Source: Sphingopyxis panaciterrulae
Lineage (GTDB): Bacteria; Pseudomonadota; Alphaproteobacteria; Sphingomonadales; Sphingomonadaceae
Assembly (NCBI RefSeq): GCF_014199295.1
Contig: NZ_JACIJH010000016.1
Location: 1 to 64,000 of the forward strand
Direction: 5' to 3'
Length of the DNA: 64,000 bases
How positions within the stretch are numbered: the stretch's first letter is position 1; every line of letters starts with the position of its first letter. Below are positions 1 through 9,041 of the stretch, one piece after another. Below the pieces are notes generated by a model. The model was given only the letters and a program-made list of their open reading frames with translations. It was not told the origin of the DNA and ran no database searches. A program made the position numbers and the translations under genes.

Positions 1-260
1 AGCGGAATCACATGATCGCCCGGCTTCACCGACATCACGCCCGCGCCGACCTCGCGCACGATCCCTGCGCCCTCATGCCCCAGCACGCTCGGGAAGATGC
101 CCTCGCTGTCGAAACCGTCGAGCGTGTAAGCGTCGGTGTGGCAGATGCCCGTCGCCATGATCTCCACCAGAACCTCGCCCGCCTTCGGGCCTTCGAGGTC
201 CAGCTCGACAATCTCCAGCGGCTGCTTCGCTTCGAACGCAACGGCAGCGCGGGTCTTCAT
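1..260 (-). CDS. frmA: S-(hydroxymethyl)glutathione dehydrogenase / class III alcohol dehydrogenase, N-terminal part
   Basis: Cytosolic zinc enzyme that oxidises the glutathione adduct of formaldehyde. Only the first 86 codons are present; the gene runs off the left edge. The visible part is the GroES-like start of a medium-chain dehydrogenase: [12 protein letters not shown] puts the catalytic-zinc cysteine at Cys40, and [10 protein letters not shown] supplies His62-Glu63. The TDAYTLDG wording is typical of class III enzymes. The ATG at 260 lies 40 bases after the stop of the MFS transporter on the same strand, so it is probably the last gene of a receptor-transporter-dehydrogenase unit. In this setting it may remove formaldehyde released by aromatic O-demethylation; that role is inference. 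Confidence 0.85.
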   Translation of the reverse strand, partial: MKTRAAVAFEAKQPLEIVELDLEGPKAGEVLVEIMATGICHTDAYTLDGFDSEGIFPSVLGHEGAGIVREVGAGVMSVKPGDHVIP

Positions 261-300
261 GGCTTCATCTTTTCTGTCAGGGCTAAGATCCAGGACGGGT

Positions 301-1692
301 TCATGCGGCACCAAGCGCGGATCCATCTCCCGCAGGCGATTCTCCGCTGCGACGAGACAGTACGAGACGCACGCCCAGGAGCGCCGCACCAGTGATCATG
401 CCCAGCACGGCAGCCCAAAGGAAGATGAGCGCCGAGCTCCATCCCCAACCGAGGAAAACGCCAGCCACAACCGGGGCGCCGGCCGCACCAATGCGGCCGA
501 TGCCGAATGCCCAGCCAAAGGCCGTGCTTCTGATCGCCTCCGGAAAGGATTCGAGAATGAGATTGATCAAGCCCGCATGATAGGCGCAGATGGTAGCGGC
601 GATGACGAAAACCAGCGCGGAGGCCATTTCCGGGTCACCAAGCATGGTCGGCAACGACATCATCGCAGCAATGTAGACAAATATTTCGGCAATCATCACC
701 TTGTAGATGCCGAAGCGTGTCGTCAGCCAACCCTGCGCAATTGTTCCCGCCGCGCCTCCTAGTCCGAACATGGCCGCTGCGTTGATCCCCGCCGTCGACG
801 ACATTCCTGCCTTGAGCAGCAAGGCGGGGGTCCAGTTCATGACGAAATACAGGATGGCCTGATCCATAAAGAACGCGATCCAGAACAGGATGGTCAATTT
901 CCTCAGATTTGCATCGAATAGCCTTGCAACGGGCAGCTTCCTGCTATTCGCCTCGGCTTCCCGATCTTCGTCGACGACGACCGAAGCAATACCGACAACA
1001 CCGAATAATTTCCGTACCGCCACGACCGCCGCAGGCTGATCACGCTTACGATGCACGAGAAAGGCGATCGATTCCGGTACGATCAGGGCCGTTAGCACGG
1101 TCAGCGCCACCGTTCCGCAACCGGCCGCGTATAACAGCGCATGCCAACCCGAATGCGGCAAGATCGCTCGCGCCATCACACTGCCCAGCAATGATCCTAA
1201 AGGAACGAAGGCGATCATCAGCGACACGACCAAGCGCGAGTGGCGTTGTGGCGCGAATTCGGACGCAAGCGAAATCAGAATGGGCAAGGCCGCGCCCAGA
1301 CCGATGCCCGTAAGAAAGCGCACACCGATGAGTTCAACGAGCGTTTCGGCATGCGCCGTCAACAATGTGCCCGTACCCGCAAGGCTCATCCCAAGAATGA
1401 CAACACGCTTTCGGCCTAGCCACTGATCGGCGGCCGCACTCAAGAGCAGGGCGCCCGCGATGGCTCCAATCAACGCCGAGGAGAATACAAGGCCAAAAGC
1501 GGAAATCGGTACGCCAAGATCCTGGCTCATGTCATGAGCGATGAGACCGAGAAGCTGGTTATCCATTCCGTCGAACAGGACGAGCAGCCCAAGCATAAGG
1601 AGCACCAGCCCCTGTCGGGCGCTCAGGCCACCTTCACGTATTTGGCGAGAATAATCGAAGGCAGAGCGGGAGGCACCGATTATGCCATTCAT
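301..1692 (-). CDS. MFS transporter, aromatic acid:H+ symporter (AAHS) type
   Basis: Inner-membrane permease of 463 residues with about twelve hydrophobic segments. The first helix carries the acidic DGMD signature (residues 41-44), which resembles the DGxD of aromatic acid symporters such as PcaK and BenK. The loop between helices 2 and 3 has the MFS motif A as DQWLGRKR (about residues 89-96). The start ATG at 1692 follows AAAGGAG at good spacing. It lies 59 bases downstream of the TonB-dependent receptor and 40 bases upstream of the formaldehyde dehydrogenase, all on the minus strand. Uptake of an aromatic acid across the inner membrane is the likely job; the substrate cannot be read from sequence. 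Confidence 0.85.
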   Translation of the reverse strand: MNGIIGASRSAFDYSRQIREGGLSARQGLVLLMLGLLVLFDGMDNQLLGLIAHDMSQDLGVPISAFGLVFSSALIGAIAGALLLSAAADQWLGRKRVVILGMSLAGTGTLLTAHAETLVELIGVRFLTGIGLGAALPILISLASEFAPQRHSRLVVSLMIAFVPLGSLLGSVMARAILPHSGWHALLYAAGCGTVALTVLTALIVPESIAFLVHRKRDQPAAVVAVRKLFGVVGIASVVVDEDREAEANSRKLPVARLFDANLRKLTILFWIAFFMDQAILYFVMNWTPALLLKAGMSSTAGINAAAMFGLGGAAGTIAQGWLTTRFGIYKVMIAEIFVYIAAMMSLPTMLGDPEMASALVFVIAATICAYHAGLINLILESFPEAIRSTAFGWAFGIGRIGAAGAPVVAGVFLGWGWSSALIFLWAAVLGMITGAALLGVRLVLSRRSGESPAGDGSALGAA

Positions 1693-1751
1693 TCATCGAA
1701 CTCCTTTGGCCGCATAAGCGCCGGGCGACACGCAGCCCGCAGAGGCGCATG

Positions 1752-4154
1752 TCAAAAACGGGTCGATAGCTGGAACGCAATCGATCGTGACCGGTCGACC
1801 CGGACCGCGACCGCATTCGAGCCCGTCATCGCGGCGCGATAATTACCCGTCGCCTTGTCGGTGACATTCTTGGCCACGATCCCAAATTCCCAGCGGTCGT
1901 CGATCGAACCGATGGACGCCCGCAGATCCAGCTTGGCATAGCCGGGCTGCGACGTCAGCAGATCGACATTGGCCTGCTGGAAATAGCGTGACGAGAAATA
2001 GAGCCAGCTGCCCAGCTTGAGTTTGAGGTCCGACGACAGATCGGTTGAATAATTGGCGCTGACGCTACCGCTCCATTTGGGTGCATAGGCTTTCCGTCCC
2101 CCGCCGAGGTTCGGTACCGGACAGATCGGCGCAATTCGTGCGACCAGCGCAGGATCCGTGGGCAGGATTGGGCACGGCGCATTCGCATAATCAAGATATT
2201 TGGCGTCGAGGTACCCAATATTGGCAGACAGGCTGAAGTCGGTGAATGGCCGAACGCCAATTTCCAGGTCAACACCGCGCGCCCGCGCCTTGCCGACGTT
2301 GGCGATCACCGACTGATTGATGCCGTTTGCATCGATGATCGTCGTCGATTCCTGCAGATCGTCATAATCGCTGTTGAATATCGTGATGTTGGTCGTCAGT
2401 CGCCGATCCAGCCAGGAAGCCTTGATGCCGGCCTCATAGGATTTGACGGTTTCCGGATCGAACTCGTCGAGATTCTGGCCGATCGACCAGCCGCCAGCCT
2501 TGAAACCCGTCGCAAAGGAAGCATAGAGCATGACATCGGGCGTCACATCATATTGGATGTTGACCGAAGGCATGAACTTCTCGTCTGTGCGTTTCGTGTT
2601 CCGGTAATCGCCCGCGACGCGTCCAACCGTGGTCGCCCAGGTGTTGAACTGCTCCGGCGAGAACTCGTCGGCGACTTGCCCGATTGCGTCGCCGCGGCCC
2701 GCCCGGGTCGTCCGGTGTGCCTCTTTCCGGATCGAGCTGTATCGCGCGCCAAGGTTGACGCGGAAAGCATCCGACAAATTGACAGTCGCCGCGGCGAATA
2801 TCGACCTATTCGACTGATCCTGATCGCCATAGACTTCCTGCGCGACCGGTGTCGCAGTGGGAATGACAGCCGCCCCCGTGGCCATGGCCCGCGCGTTGGC
2901 GAGGGCGCCGAAATCGGAGAAATAAAAGCCGGTGTTGATCGCGCCCTTCATGTTGGAATTGTCGTAATACAGCCCCAGCATATATTCGACGAGGCCGCCC
3001 TTGTCGGATTCGAAGCGCAGTTCCTGGCTGAACGAACGAAATTTTTCCGGCTGCGAGAGGGGCAGACCGACAGGGAGGTTGAAAGCCGGCAGCGCGAAAG
3101 AGGCACCGCTTACGGTCGTCCGGAATAGGTCATGATAATAATATCCGGTCGTCGACGTCAGCGTATGCCCCCCGATCGGCACGGCAATGTCGAGCGCGCC
3201 GTTGATCGCTTCCAATTCGAAACTGGCATCGCCCGACGCAGTGACGTAATTGAGCTTATTGTCCTGATCCCCGGGCACGAGAATCCCGGCGCAGGTACCG
3301 GCAGGCTGATCGAAATTGGGACCCGCGCCATATCCCGGCGCCGGCGGACAATTCACGATTTCCTGAAGCTCGGTGTGCTTATCGTCATATTTCGCATAAT
3401 CGATCCGAAGGTTCACATCGAGGGCGCCTGGCGTCTCGTAGCGCAATGCCAGGCGAGCCTGTATGTCGGAGTTGTTCGGCCCTCGATTATCGAGCCGGAG
3501 ATTCTTGATATAACCGCCCATTCCAAACAAGCGGAACGCACCGCGCATCGACAACCCGTCGGCCAGGGGGCCGCCGACCGCCGCCTGCACATCATATTCG
3601 TCATCGGAAGGAGAATAGAGGGCCGAGACATAGCCCTCGAAATTCTGGCTCGGCTTTTTGGTGACGATGCTCAGCGCGCCCGCAATGGTATTGCTGCCGA
3701 AATAGGTCGATTGCGGCCCCTTGAGCACCTCGATCCGTTCCAGATCGAGAAATCCGCCACGAATGACCTGCGACCGCGCGACATAAACGCCGTCCACGAA
3801 GATGCCCACGGCCTGTTCGAAGCCCATGTTGAAGCCTGAACCGATGCCGCGAATATTGAGCGAATCGGAGGCCCCTGCCGAGTTAATCTTGACCCCGCTG
3901 ATGCGGTTGCCAAGATCGCTTAGATCGGAGACTTGGGATTCGCGCAGCGTCTCGCCGCTCGCGACGGCGATGGAAATCGGCACGTCCTGCAGGCTTTGCT
4001 CGCGCCGCTGCGCGGTGACGATGATCTCGGCATTTTCCGTGCCAGCACCGGGCTGATCGCTCGCTTGGGCAAAGGCCGTCGATGGCATCGCCACACTTGC
4101 GGCGGCGAGCGCCGCAAAGGCGGACGCACTTAGATAACATCTTTTCTTGGACAT
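1752..4154 (-). CDS. TonB-dependent outer-membrane receptor
   Basis: Outer-membrane receptor of 800 residues. A signal peptide covers residues 1-30 (ends PSTAFA). A TonB-box-like EIIVTA follows at 43-48, then a plug domain with QDVPISI and RGIGSGFN, then a long beta barrel ending in LSTRF with the terminal aromatic residue expected for barrel insertion. The frame is open 27 codons further upstream, but the ATG at 4154 has GGGAGAGGGAGA ahead of it and gives a clean signal peptide, so that start is chosen. The palindrome GATAAGTTATG lies 87 bases upstream. It belongs to the large sphingomonad family of non-iron receptors; with a symporter and ring-cleavage genes alongside, uptake of an aromatic compound is likely but inferred. 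Confidence 0.9.
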   Translation of the reverse strand: MSKKRCYLSASAFAALAAASVAMPSTAFAQASDQPGAGTENAEIIVTAQRREQSLQDVPISIAVASGETLRESQVSDLSDLGNRISGVKINSAGASDSLNIRGIGSGFNMGFEQAVGIFVDGVYVARSQVIRGGFLDLERIEVLKGPQSTYFGSNTIAGALSIVTKKPSQNFEGYVSALYSPSDDEYDVQAAVGGPLADGLSMRGAFRLFGMGGYIKNLRLDNRGPNNSDIQARLALRYETPGALDVNLRIDYAKYDDKHTELQEIVNCPPAPGYGAGPNFDQPAGTCAGILVPGDQDNKLNYVTASGDASFELEAINGALDIAVPIGGHTLTSTTGYYYHDLFRTTVSGASFALPAFNLPVGLPLSQPEKFRSFSQELRFESDKGGLVEYMLGLYYDNSNMKGAINTGFYFSDFGALANARAMATGAAVIPTATPVAQEVYGDQDQSNRSIFAAATVNLSDAFRVNLGARYSSIRKEAHRTTRAGRGDAIGQVADEFSPEQFNTWATTVGRVAGDYRNTKRTDEKFMPSVNIQYDVTPDVMLYASFATGFKAGGWSIGQNLDEFDPETVKSYEAGIKASWLDRRLTTNITIFNSDYDDLQESTTIIDANGINQSVIANVGKARARGVDLEIGVRPFTDFSLSANIGYLDAKYLDYANAPCPILPTDPALVARIAPICPVPNLGGGRKAYAPKWSGSVSANYSTDLSSDLKLKLGSWLYFSSRYFQQANVDLLTSQPGYAKLDLRASIGSIDDRWEFGIVAKNVTDKATGNYRAAMTGSNAVAVRVDRSRSIAFQLSTRF

Positions 4155-4240
4155 GTGCTGTCTCCCTCTCCCGGCCCGTATGCAGGCTCGATTCGCCTTG
4201 GTCTCATCGCCACCATAGCGATCCACTTTTGTCATGCAAT

Positions 4241-4251
4241 GATAAGTTATG
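4241..4251. promoter_or_regulatory. Putative operator, copy 1 (GATAAGTTATG)
   Basis: Eleven-base near-palindrome, one mismatch from CATAA-N-TTATG, in the 131-base gap between the upstream dioxygenase gene and the TonB-dependent receptor. On the receptor strand it reads CATAACTTATC. Two perfect copies lie at 6294 and 9042, also in control regions of this cluster. Binding by the MarR regulator encoded at 8363-8893 is inference. Confidence 0.55.
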
Positions 4252-4285
4252 CCATAATATTATTTTTATCCTGCGAACAGGGGCT

Positions 4286-5284
4286 CTATTCCGTTGTTGC
4301 AGATGGCTTGTCCGCTTGGTCCCACAGCACCCAACCACAGCCGGCGGTCGCGATATGGGCGGGGAAATAATCGACCACTTCGCAACGATAGATGGCTTGC
4401 GCCGCATGCATCGCACCTGCGGCTACGAGCCAAGTCCTAAGTTCACCGGTTCCCGAATCGGTCGCGGCGGACTGAAAGGAGAAGAGCGCCTTCAAGGCTT
4501 CGACATCGCCGCGTTCGAGGCAGTCGAGCACCCAACGGTCGAGCGGTTCGTCGACCCAGCCCGACAAGGGACCGGAGGGGTCATGGGACATGCCCCCGCT
4601 ACCATAAATGGCAATCGGTTCAGGCAGATCGGCACAAATGTCTGCGATCGCTCGGCCCAGCGCCAGACATCGCTCACCGCTGAGCACCGCCTTCGATCGC
4701 TCGATCGTTTTGACGATCACCGGGATCACCGGGATATCGAGGGCTGGCATGATCAGCGGTAACGGCCGTGTGAGCGCGTGCGGCGCCTTGCGCTCGGGAC
4801 GACCTTGCGGATTGATCTTGCGGCTGATCGCAATATCGAAATCGCGCCGCACCAGCTCCGTCTGGAGGTGGGCGGCGAGCCTGGACGCCGACCGTACAGT
4901 CACACCGAAACGATCCGGATTCTCCCAGAAGCGCAGCGGAGGATCAGCGTCAAAATCGCCGTAATTGTGGAATCCCTCGATATCCTTCTCGCCCGAATAG
5001 ATCATCACATTGGGTAGATTGGCGGCAGAAAACCATTCGTCCTGATCGCCCGCGACAACAATCAGCGCCGCAGGTTTCGCGGTGGCGAGAGCGCCCGCGA
5101 GTCGGGCGAAAGCCCGTTCCCGTCGGCCAACCCAGTCGGCGACGCATAGCGCGTCCTGTTGCTCGGCCTCCGGCGGCTGCGGCACACCGTCGCTGATCAG
5201 CTTCCAATAGCGCTGCCAGCCGGCATGGGTGTCTTGGAACAGACTCGGAAAGTGGGACGAGGCCATCCCAAGATTTATCGGCAT
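4286..5284 (-). CDS. LigB-type extradiol ring-cleavage dioxygenase, probable catalytic copy
   Basis: 332-residue member of the class III extradiol dioxygenase (LigB/DODA) superfamily, non-haem Fe(II) enzymes that open catechol-type rings. Matching it by eye to LigB, His11 in SSHFP takes the place of the iron ligand His12, Glu281 in GELRTW that of the ligand Glu242, and His234 in GSGGMSH that of the base His195. The second iron-ligand histidine (LigB His61) is replaced by Gln81 in AGDQDEWF; a GDxQ wording at this place occurs in some annotated relatives. The ATG at 5284 overlaps the end of the next upstream gene by 10 bases, so the two are translationally coupled. Substrate unknown. Confidence 0.8.
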   Translation of the reverse strand: MPINLGMASSHFPSLFQDTHAGWQRYWKLISDGVPQPPEAEQQDALCVADWVGRRERAFARLAGALATAKPAALIVVAGDQDEWFSAANLPNVMIYSGEKDIEGFHNYGDFDADPPLRFWENPDRFGVTVRSASRLAAHLQTELVRRDFDIAISRKINPQGRPERKAPHALTRPLPLIMPALDIPVIPVIVKTIERSKAVLSGERCLALGRAIADICADLPEPIAIYGSGGMSHDPSGPLSGWVDEPLDRWVLDCLERGDVEALKALFSFQSAATDSGTGELRTWLVAAGAMHAAQAIYRCEVVDYFPAHIATAGCGWVLWDQADKPSATTE

Positions 5285-6207
5285 GACGGTGTCTCCCAAG
5301 CCATGAATCCCATGCCGGTCGCACCATGGTGCACCGGCATGTAGTCGATCAGGCGTGCCCGGCAGCCGGATTCCTCCAGCGCCGCTCCGGCAACAGTCCA
5401 AAGCCGGATTTCGGCTGAGTTTCCCTGCAATGTCCGCGATCGCGCATCCCAGATGCCCGCGATATCGCGCGACTGGCCGCGCACAAGGCGCGTCAGAACC
5501 CACCGATCGAGGACGTCGTCGATCCAGCCTCCCATCGCTCCGCCCGGGTCACCCGACAGCCCCCCGCTAACAACCAGCCCAAATCGCTTCCCGGTCAGCG
5601 CGGCAGCCTGCGCGAGGTTCCGACCGAAATCGTGAAGGCGCAGACCGGGCAAAGTCGGCTCGACATGGCAATTGACGTGGAGAGGAATGAGGGGAAGGTC
5701 GCCCGCCAACCGCCTTCCCGCCTCCCCCGCTGCCGGCGACACGCCTCGTCCAGCGCCCCCCAGCGGCAAGAACAAGGCGCGCCCCTCCGAAATATCGAAC
5801 CCCCGCCGTACCAATTCCTCGGCCAGCAACTCTGCGGGCGCCTCGTCGCAAGTGAAGCGCGCCTCAGACGCTTCCTCACCAAGCCGGGACAAAGCGAGAT
5901 CGCTCCAGATCTCGCCACCGACCTGAAGGTGCAATTGGGGGGTGTTTGACAGGTCGAACACATCGCCGCGATCGGCGTGCAGCAGAATCAGCGCGTCGAG
6001 ATTCCCCGCGCCGATCATCCCGGCAAGTTCATCGAAGGCGGACGCGATCCGCCTTTCATAATCCGCCAAAAGAGCGCTTGTCTCGCTTTCGCGAGCGGCG
6101 GGCTGGACGACGTCGCCAACCAGATAGTCCGAAATGGCCGACCAGCAGCTTTGCGGTCGATACATCAACGGCGAATAGCTTAGGCCGACGCCCAGCACGA
6201 TTGACAT
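5275..6207 (-). CDS. Degenerate LigB-like paralog, probable non-catalytic partner
   Basis: 310-residue protein that aligns along its length with the neighbouring LigB-type enzyme: shared GGWIDDVLDRWVL and GWVDEPLDRWVL segments, and AEIRLW against GELRTW. The active-site positions differ. The N-terminal iron histidine is Tyr11 (LSYSP), the second is Arg80, and the base histidine after SGGLS is Gly219; only Glu266 is kept. The frame is intact and has a good ribosome site (GAGGGAGAGC before the ATG at 6207), so this does not look like a decaying gene. A structural or regulatory subunit of a hetero-oligomer is the natural reading, but that is inference. It is the first gene leftward from the divergent promoter region at 6208-6368. 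Confidence 0.7.
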   Translation of the reverse strand: MSIVLGVGLSYSPLMYRPQSCWSAISDYLVGDVVQPAARESETSALLADYERRIASAFDELAGMIGAGNLDALILLHADRGDVFDLSNTPQLHLQVGGEIWSDLALSRLGEEASEARFTCDEAPAELLAEELVRRGFDISEGRALFLPLGGAGRGVSPAAGEAGRRLAGDLPLIPLHVNCHVEPTLPGLRLHDFGRNLAQAAALTGKRFGLVVSGGLSGDPGGAMGGWIDDVLDRWVLTRLVRGQSRDIAGIWDARSRTLQGNSAEIRLWTVAGAALEESGCRARLIDYMPVHHGATGMGFMAWETPSCR

Positions 6208-6270
6208 TCTGCTCTCCCTCGGTCGCTGACCGAATTTCCTACCGTCCTGCGCTCGATGCCTCGATCGGGC

Positions 6271-6299
6271 TTGACAGCATTTTGCTTTGCTAGCATAAC
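6271..6299 (+). promoter_or_regulatory. Sigma-70-type promoter for the Rieske oxygenase genes
   Basis: TTGACA at 6271-6276, a 17-base spacer, then CATAAC at 6294-6299 as the -10 element. The -10 hexamer lies inside the palindrome at 6294-6304, so a bound regulator would block RNA polymerase. The first gene starts at 6369. Confidence 0.6.
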
Positions 6300-6304
6300 T
6301 TATG
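6294..6304. promoter_or_regulatory. Putative operator, copy 2 (CATAACTTATG)
   Basis: Perfect palindrome CATAA-C-TTATG in the divergent region between the LigB pair (leftward) and the Rieske genes (rightward). It overlaps the -10 box of the rightward promoter. Similarity to the copy at 9042 continues for about a dozen bases (TTATGTGGT then GCAAT). Confidence 0.6.
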
Positions 6305-6368
6305 TGGTAGTTGCAATAGGCCGGCGGACAGAGCACCGGCCGACCCAAATTGGTGAGAGGGGCAGGTA

Positions 6369-7709
6369 ATGGACGGCGATACGATTGACGGTCGGCTGGT
6401 GGACGCCGGGTCGGGCCTGATCGACCGACGGATCTTTTCCGATAAGGATATTTTCGAGCAGGAAATGAAGCAGGTGTTCGGCAAATCCTGGCTGTTCGTC
6501 GGCCATGAAAGCCAGATACCGAACAAGGGCGATTATTTTACGTCGCAAGCTGGCCGCGACGCGGTTGTCGTCACCCGCGATTCGGACGGCGAGGTGCGGG
6601 TCATGCTGAACGTATGCACCCATCGCGGCATGCCAGTGTGTCGTTATGACAAAGGTAATGCCAAGCGATTCACCTGTCCCTATCACGGCTGGACCTTTTC
6701 CAACAACGGCGACCTCAGCGGGCTGCCGCTCTCGACCGAAGGATACGGCGGGCAGCTCGACCGCAAGAAATGGGGCCTGATCCAGGCTCGCGTGACGCTT
6801 TATTACGGATCGATCTGGGCGACATTCGACGAGACCGTGCCGCCGTTTGAGGATACGCTCGGCGACATGGCGGTGATGCTGCGTGACTTCATGCAGGGAC
6901 CGGATGGCGAGGACGACGGGCTGGAGGTCATCGACGGCATCCTGAAGTTCGAAATTCACAGTAACTGGAAATTTGGCGCCGAGAACAACGCCGGCGACCT
7001 GTATCATGATGTGAGCCACAATTCGGTACAGCGCGTCGGACTTGCGCTGTCAGGTCTGCGTGGACGCCACGTCTGGAATGCTGACAAGCATTTATTCAAG
7101 ACATTGAACGTTGCCTACCCCGCAGGAGGACACGCAGCGCGCGTCAATCTTTATGACGACGAACAGCGTGAATATCATCCGCAATGGGCGGTTATTCCCG
7201 AAGTCGATGAATATTTCCGCGCGGCGCACTACGCGCGTCAGGAGCGGCTGGGCGAGAAAGCCCGCCTACTCAATCGCGGTGGCATCGTCTTTCCCAACAT
7301 CGCCTATAATTCGGCGGGACGCTGGCAAATCACCATGTGGGTCCCCCGCGCGCCCAACCGTACCGAAGTGTGGAAATGGTACTTCGTCCCAAAAAACGCA
7401 CCGCAGAAGGTCAAGGACACGTTGCGCCACTATCTGCTCCGATACGGCGGCCCGTCTGGCATGGTCGAGCAAGACGACATAGAAAATTGGGCCTCGGCAC
7501 AGGTAGGCGCGGAATCGGCAGCCGCCAACCGGCTGCCTATGAACTACACGCTCCACATGGGGCAAGCGCGTTGGGCCTGGCCCGTGCCGTGGTTTGGCGA
7601 GGGAGCCTATGTTGACGAAGGCGTGTCTGAGCATGCCCAGCGCATTTTTTATGCCCATTGGGCGGAGATGATGGGCGGTCCGGTAAGCGGACAGGAGACC
7701 GGCCGGTGA
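6369..7709 (+). CDS. Rieske aromatic ring-hydroxylating oxygenase, large (alpha) subunit
   Basis: 446-residue catalytic subunit. The Rieske [2Fe-2S] site is Cys83-x-His85 and Cys103-x-x-His106 (CTHRGM and CPYHGW). The mononuclear iron site is Asp210-x-x-His213 and His217 within NNAGDLYHDVSH, with the later acidic ligand likely in EQDDIENW (about 369-370). Spacing between the two histidines (HDVSH) is shorter than in naphthalene dioxygenase. The ATG at 6369 follows AGAGGGGCAGG. The small subunit follows at once, but no ferredoxin or reductase is encoded nearby, so electrons must come from proteins made elsewhere. It may dihydroxylate or demethylate an aromatic ring; the substrate is unknown. 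Confidence 0.92.
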   Translation: MDGDTIDGRLVDAGSGLIDRRIFSDKDIFEQEMKQVFGKSWLFVGHESQIPNKGDYFTSQAGRDAVVVTRDSDGEVRVMLNVCTHRGMPVCRYDKGNAKRFTCPYHGWTFSNNGDLSGLPLSTEGYGGQLDRKKWGLIQARVTLYYGSIWATFDETVPPFEDTLGDMAVMLRDFMQGPDGEDDGLEVIDGILKFEIHSNWKFGAENNAGDLYHDVSHNSVQRVGLALSGLRGRHVWNADKHLFKTLNVAYPAGGHAARVNLYDDEQREYHPQWAVIPEVDEYFRAAHYARQERLGEKARLLNRGGIVFPNIAYNSAGRWQITMWVPRAPNRTEVWKWYFVPKNAPQKVKDTLRHYLLRYGGPSGMVEQDDIENWASAQVGAESAAANRLPMNYTLHMGQARWAWPVPWFGEGAYVDEGVSEHAQRIFYAHWAEMMGGPVSGQETGR

Positions 7710-7720
7710 AGGACGAGAGC

Positions 7721-8269
7721 ATGATGGCAACAATTGGCGACCCCAGCCGGCAGGGCGCTGCCCCTGCCCCGACGCTCAAGGAACGGGTCGAGGACTTTCT
7801 TTCTTATGAAGGCGAACTGCTGGACGAACGGCGCTTCGACGAATGGCTTGAGCTTTTCGCCGAGGATGCTCGTTACTGGATGCCGCTCGCGCGGAACGTT
7901 GAGCATAATAATCTGGAAGAGGAATATAGCCGCGAACAGCAGGACGCGGCCTGGTTCGACGAGGACAAGAAAACCCTGCTACAACGCGTGATGCAATTAA
8001 AGGGCGGCGATCATTGGGCCGAAGAACCTTTTTCGCGCACCACGCACATTACGGCGAACACCCGCATTGAAAACGCCGCGGAAACGGAATTGACCGTGAA
8101 AAGCCGGTTCATTGTCTATGTGAATCGGCGCGAGGGCGAGGTTCGACTTTTTGTCGGAAAGCGGATCGACGTGCTGCGTCCGGTCGGCGCAGGTTTCCTG
8201 ATCGCCAAACGGTCCATTTTTCTTGATCAAAGCAAACTGCTTTTCAAGAATCTGACGACATTTTTTTGA
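7721..8269 (+). CDS. Rieske oxygenase, small (beta) subunit
   Basis: Beta subunit of the ring-hydroxylating oxygenase, an NTF2-like fold that holds the alpha3-beta3 hexamer together. Typical features are the N-terminal RVEDFLSYEGELLDERRFDE and FAEDARYWMPL, with LDQSKLLFKNLTTFF at the very end. The start is set at ATG 7721 (AAGGA seven bases ahead), giving 182 residues. A GTG at 7706 that overlaps the alpha-subunit stop codon is an equally possible start. Coupling with the alpha gene is clear either way. Confidence 0.88.
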   Translation: MMATIGDPSRQGAAPAPTLKERVEDFLSYEGELLDERRFDEWLELFAEDARYWMPLARNVEHNNLEEEYSREQQDAAWFDEDKKTLLQRVMQLKGGDHWAEEPFSRTTHITANTRIENAAETELTVKSRFIVYVNRREGEVRLFVGKRIDVLRPVGAGFLIAKRSIFLDQSKLLFKNLTTFF

Positions 8270-8283
8270 ACGGGAATCGAATA

Positions 8284-8313
8284 GCGCCGGCAGCATCGCT
8301 ATGCTGCCGGCGC
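8284..8313. terminator. Perfect hairpin after the Rieske operon
   Basis: A 13-base stem, GCGCCGGCAGCAT, with a CGCT loop and an exact complementary arm. It sits between the convergent beta-subunit and MarR genes. No T run follows on either strand, so it is a stem-loop terminator candidate or an RNA 3'-end stabiliser rather than a textbook intrinsic terminator. Confidence 0.5.
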
Positions 8314-8362
8314 GAAACAAACTCCGCATTATGCTGCCTACCGCAGGCCGGCGAAGTTATTA

Positions 8363-8893
8363 CTAGCCCTGCTCGTCGATAAAATTATCGATATTGACAT
8401 AGCACCGCTCAAGGAAGGCGGTAAACTGGCCCACTTCCTGCTCCGAAAAGCCATTAACAAGGGCATCCAGAAATTTTTGCCTTCTCGTCGCGACTTTCTT
8501 CGCCAGCAGTTTTCCCGACTTGGTCAGATAGACCAGCGCCTTACGCCGATCCTGACTGTCCGCGCGCCGCTCCAGGACGCCCGCTCTTTCCATCGCATCG
8601 ATTGCCTTGCCGATCGCCGCATCCTTCAAATCCAGCCGGTTGCCGAGTTCGCGCTGCGACATACCGTCCTGTGCACGAAGGACGGCAAGGGGGTACCATG
8701 CACTAACCGCCAGACCGAGTTGAGCAAGCATGATCTCAATGGCCCGGACCTCGCGAATTCGGATGGTTCGAACAAGATAATCGATATCGCCCTTGAACAG
8801 TGGCTCCAAAGCAGGATGCGTGGCCTGGAATTTGTGCGGCCCTGAAACCGATGTACCTATATTGGTATTTTTCTGCATGATTTTCTGTTTCAT
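8363..8893 (-). CDS. MarR-family transcriptional regulator
   Basis: 176-residue winged-helix regulator, likely a dimeric repressor that senses an aromatic ligand. The recognition segment runs MSQRELGNRLDLKDAAIGKA, followed by the wing with the conserved DRR (SQDRRKALVYLT). About 40 residues precede the domain, somewhat more than usual. It faces the Rieske genes convergently, and its upstream region contains the palindrome at 9042-9052. Because that palindrome recurs at the other control regions of the cluster, this protein is the best candidate to regulate the transporter, dioxygenase and Rieske units and itself. The start at 8893 is the first ATG in the frame; an ATG five codons in is possible. 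Confidence 0.88.
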   Translation of the reverse strand: MKQKIMQKNTNIGTSVSGPHKFQATHPALEPLFKGDIDYLVRTIRIREVRAIEIMLAQLGLAVSAWYPLAVLRAQDGMSQRELGNRLDLKDAAIGKAIDAMERAGVLERRADSQDRRKALVYLTKSGKLLAKKVATRRQKFLDALVNGFSEQEVGQFTAFLERCYVNIDNFIDEQG

Positions 8894-9041
8894 GACTTTC
8901 CGATACTACGCAATGATTAATCTTGAAGAAGAAATTTGGGTCCGTAACCAGAGAAATGAATCTGCAATATTCCTGCCACTCGTCGCCATAGGTCGTCGGC
9001 ATAATCGCAAAACAAACCCAAAGCAGAAGCTGTTGTGCTAT

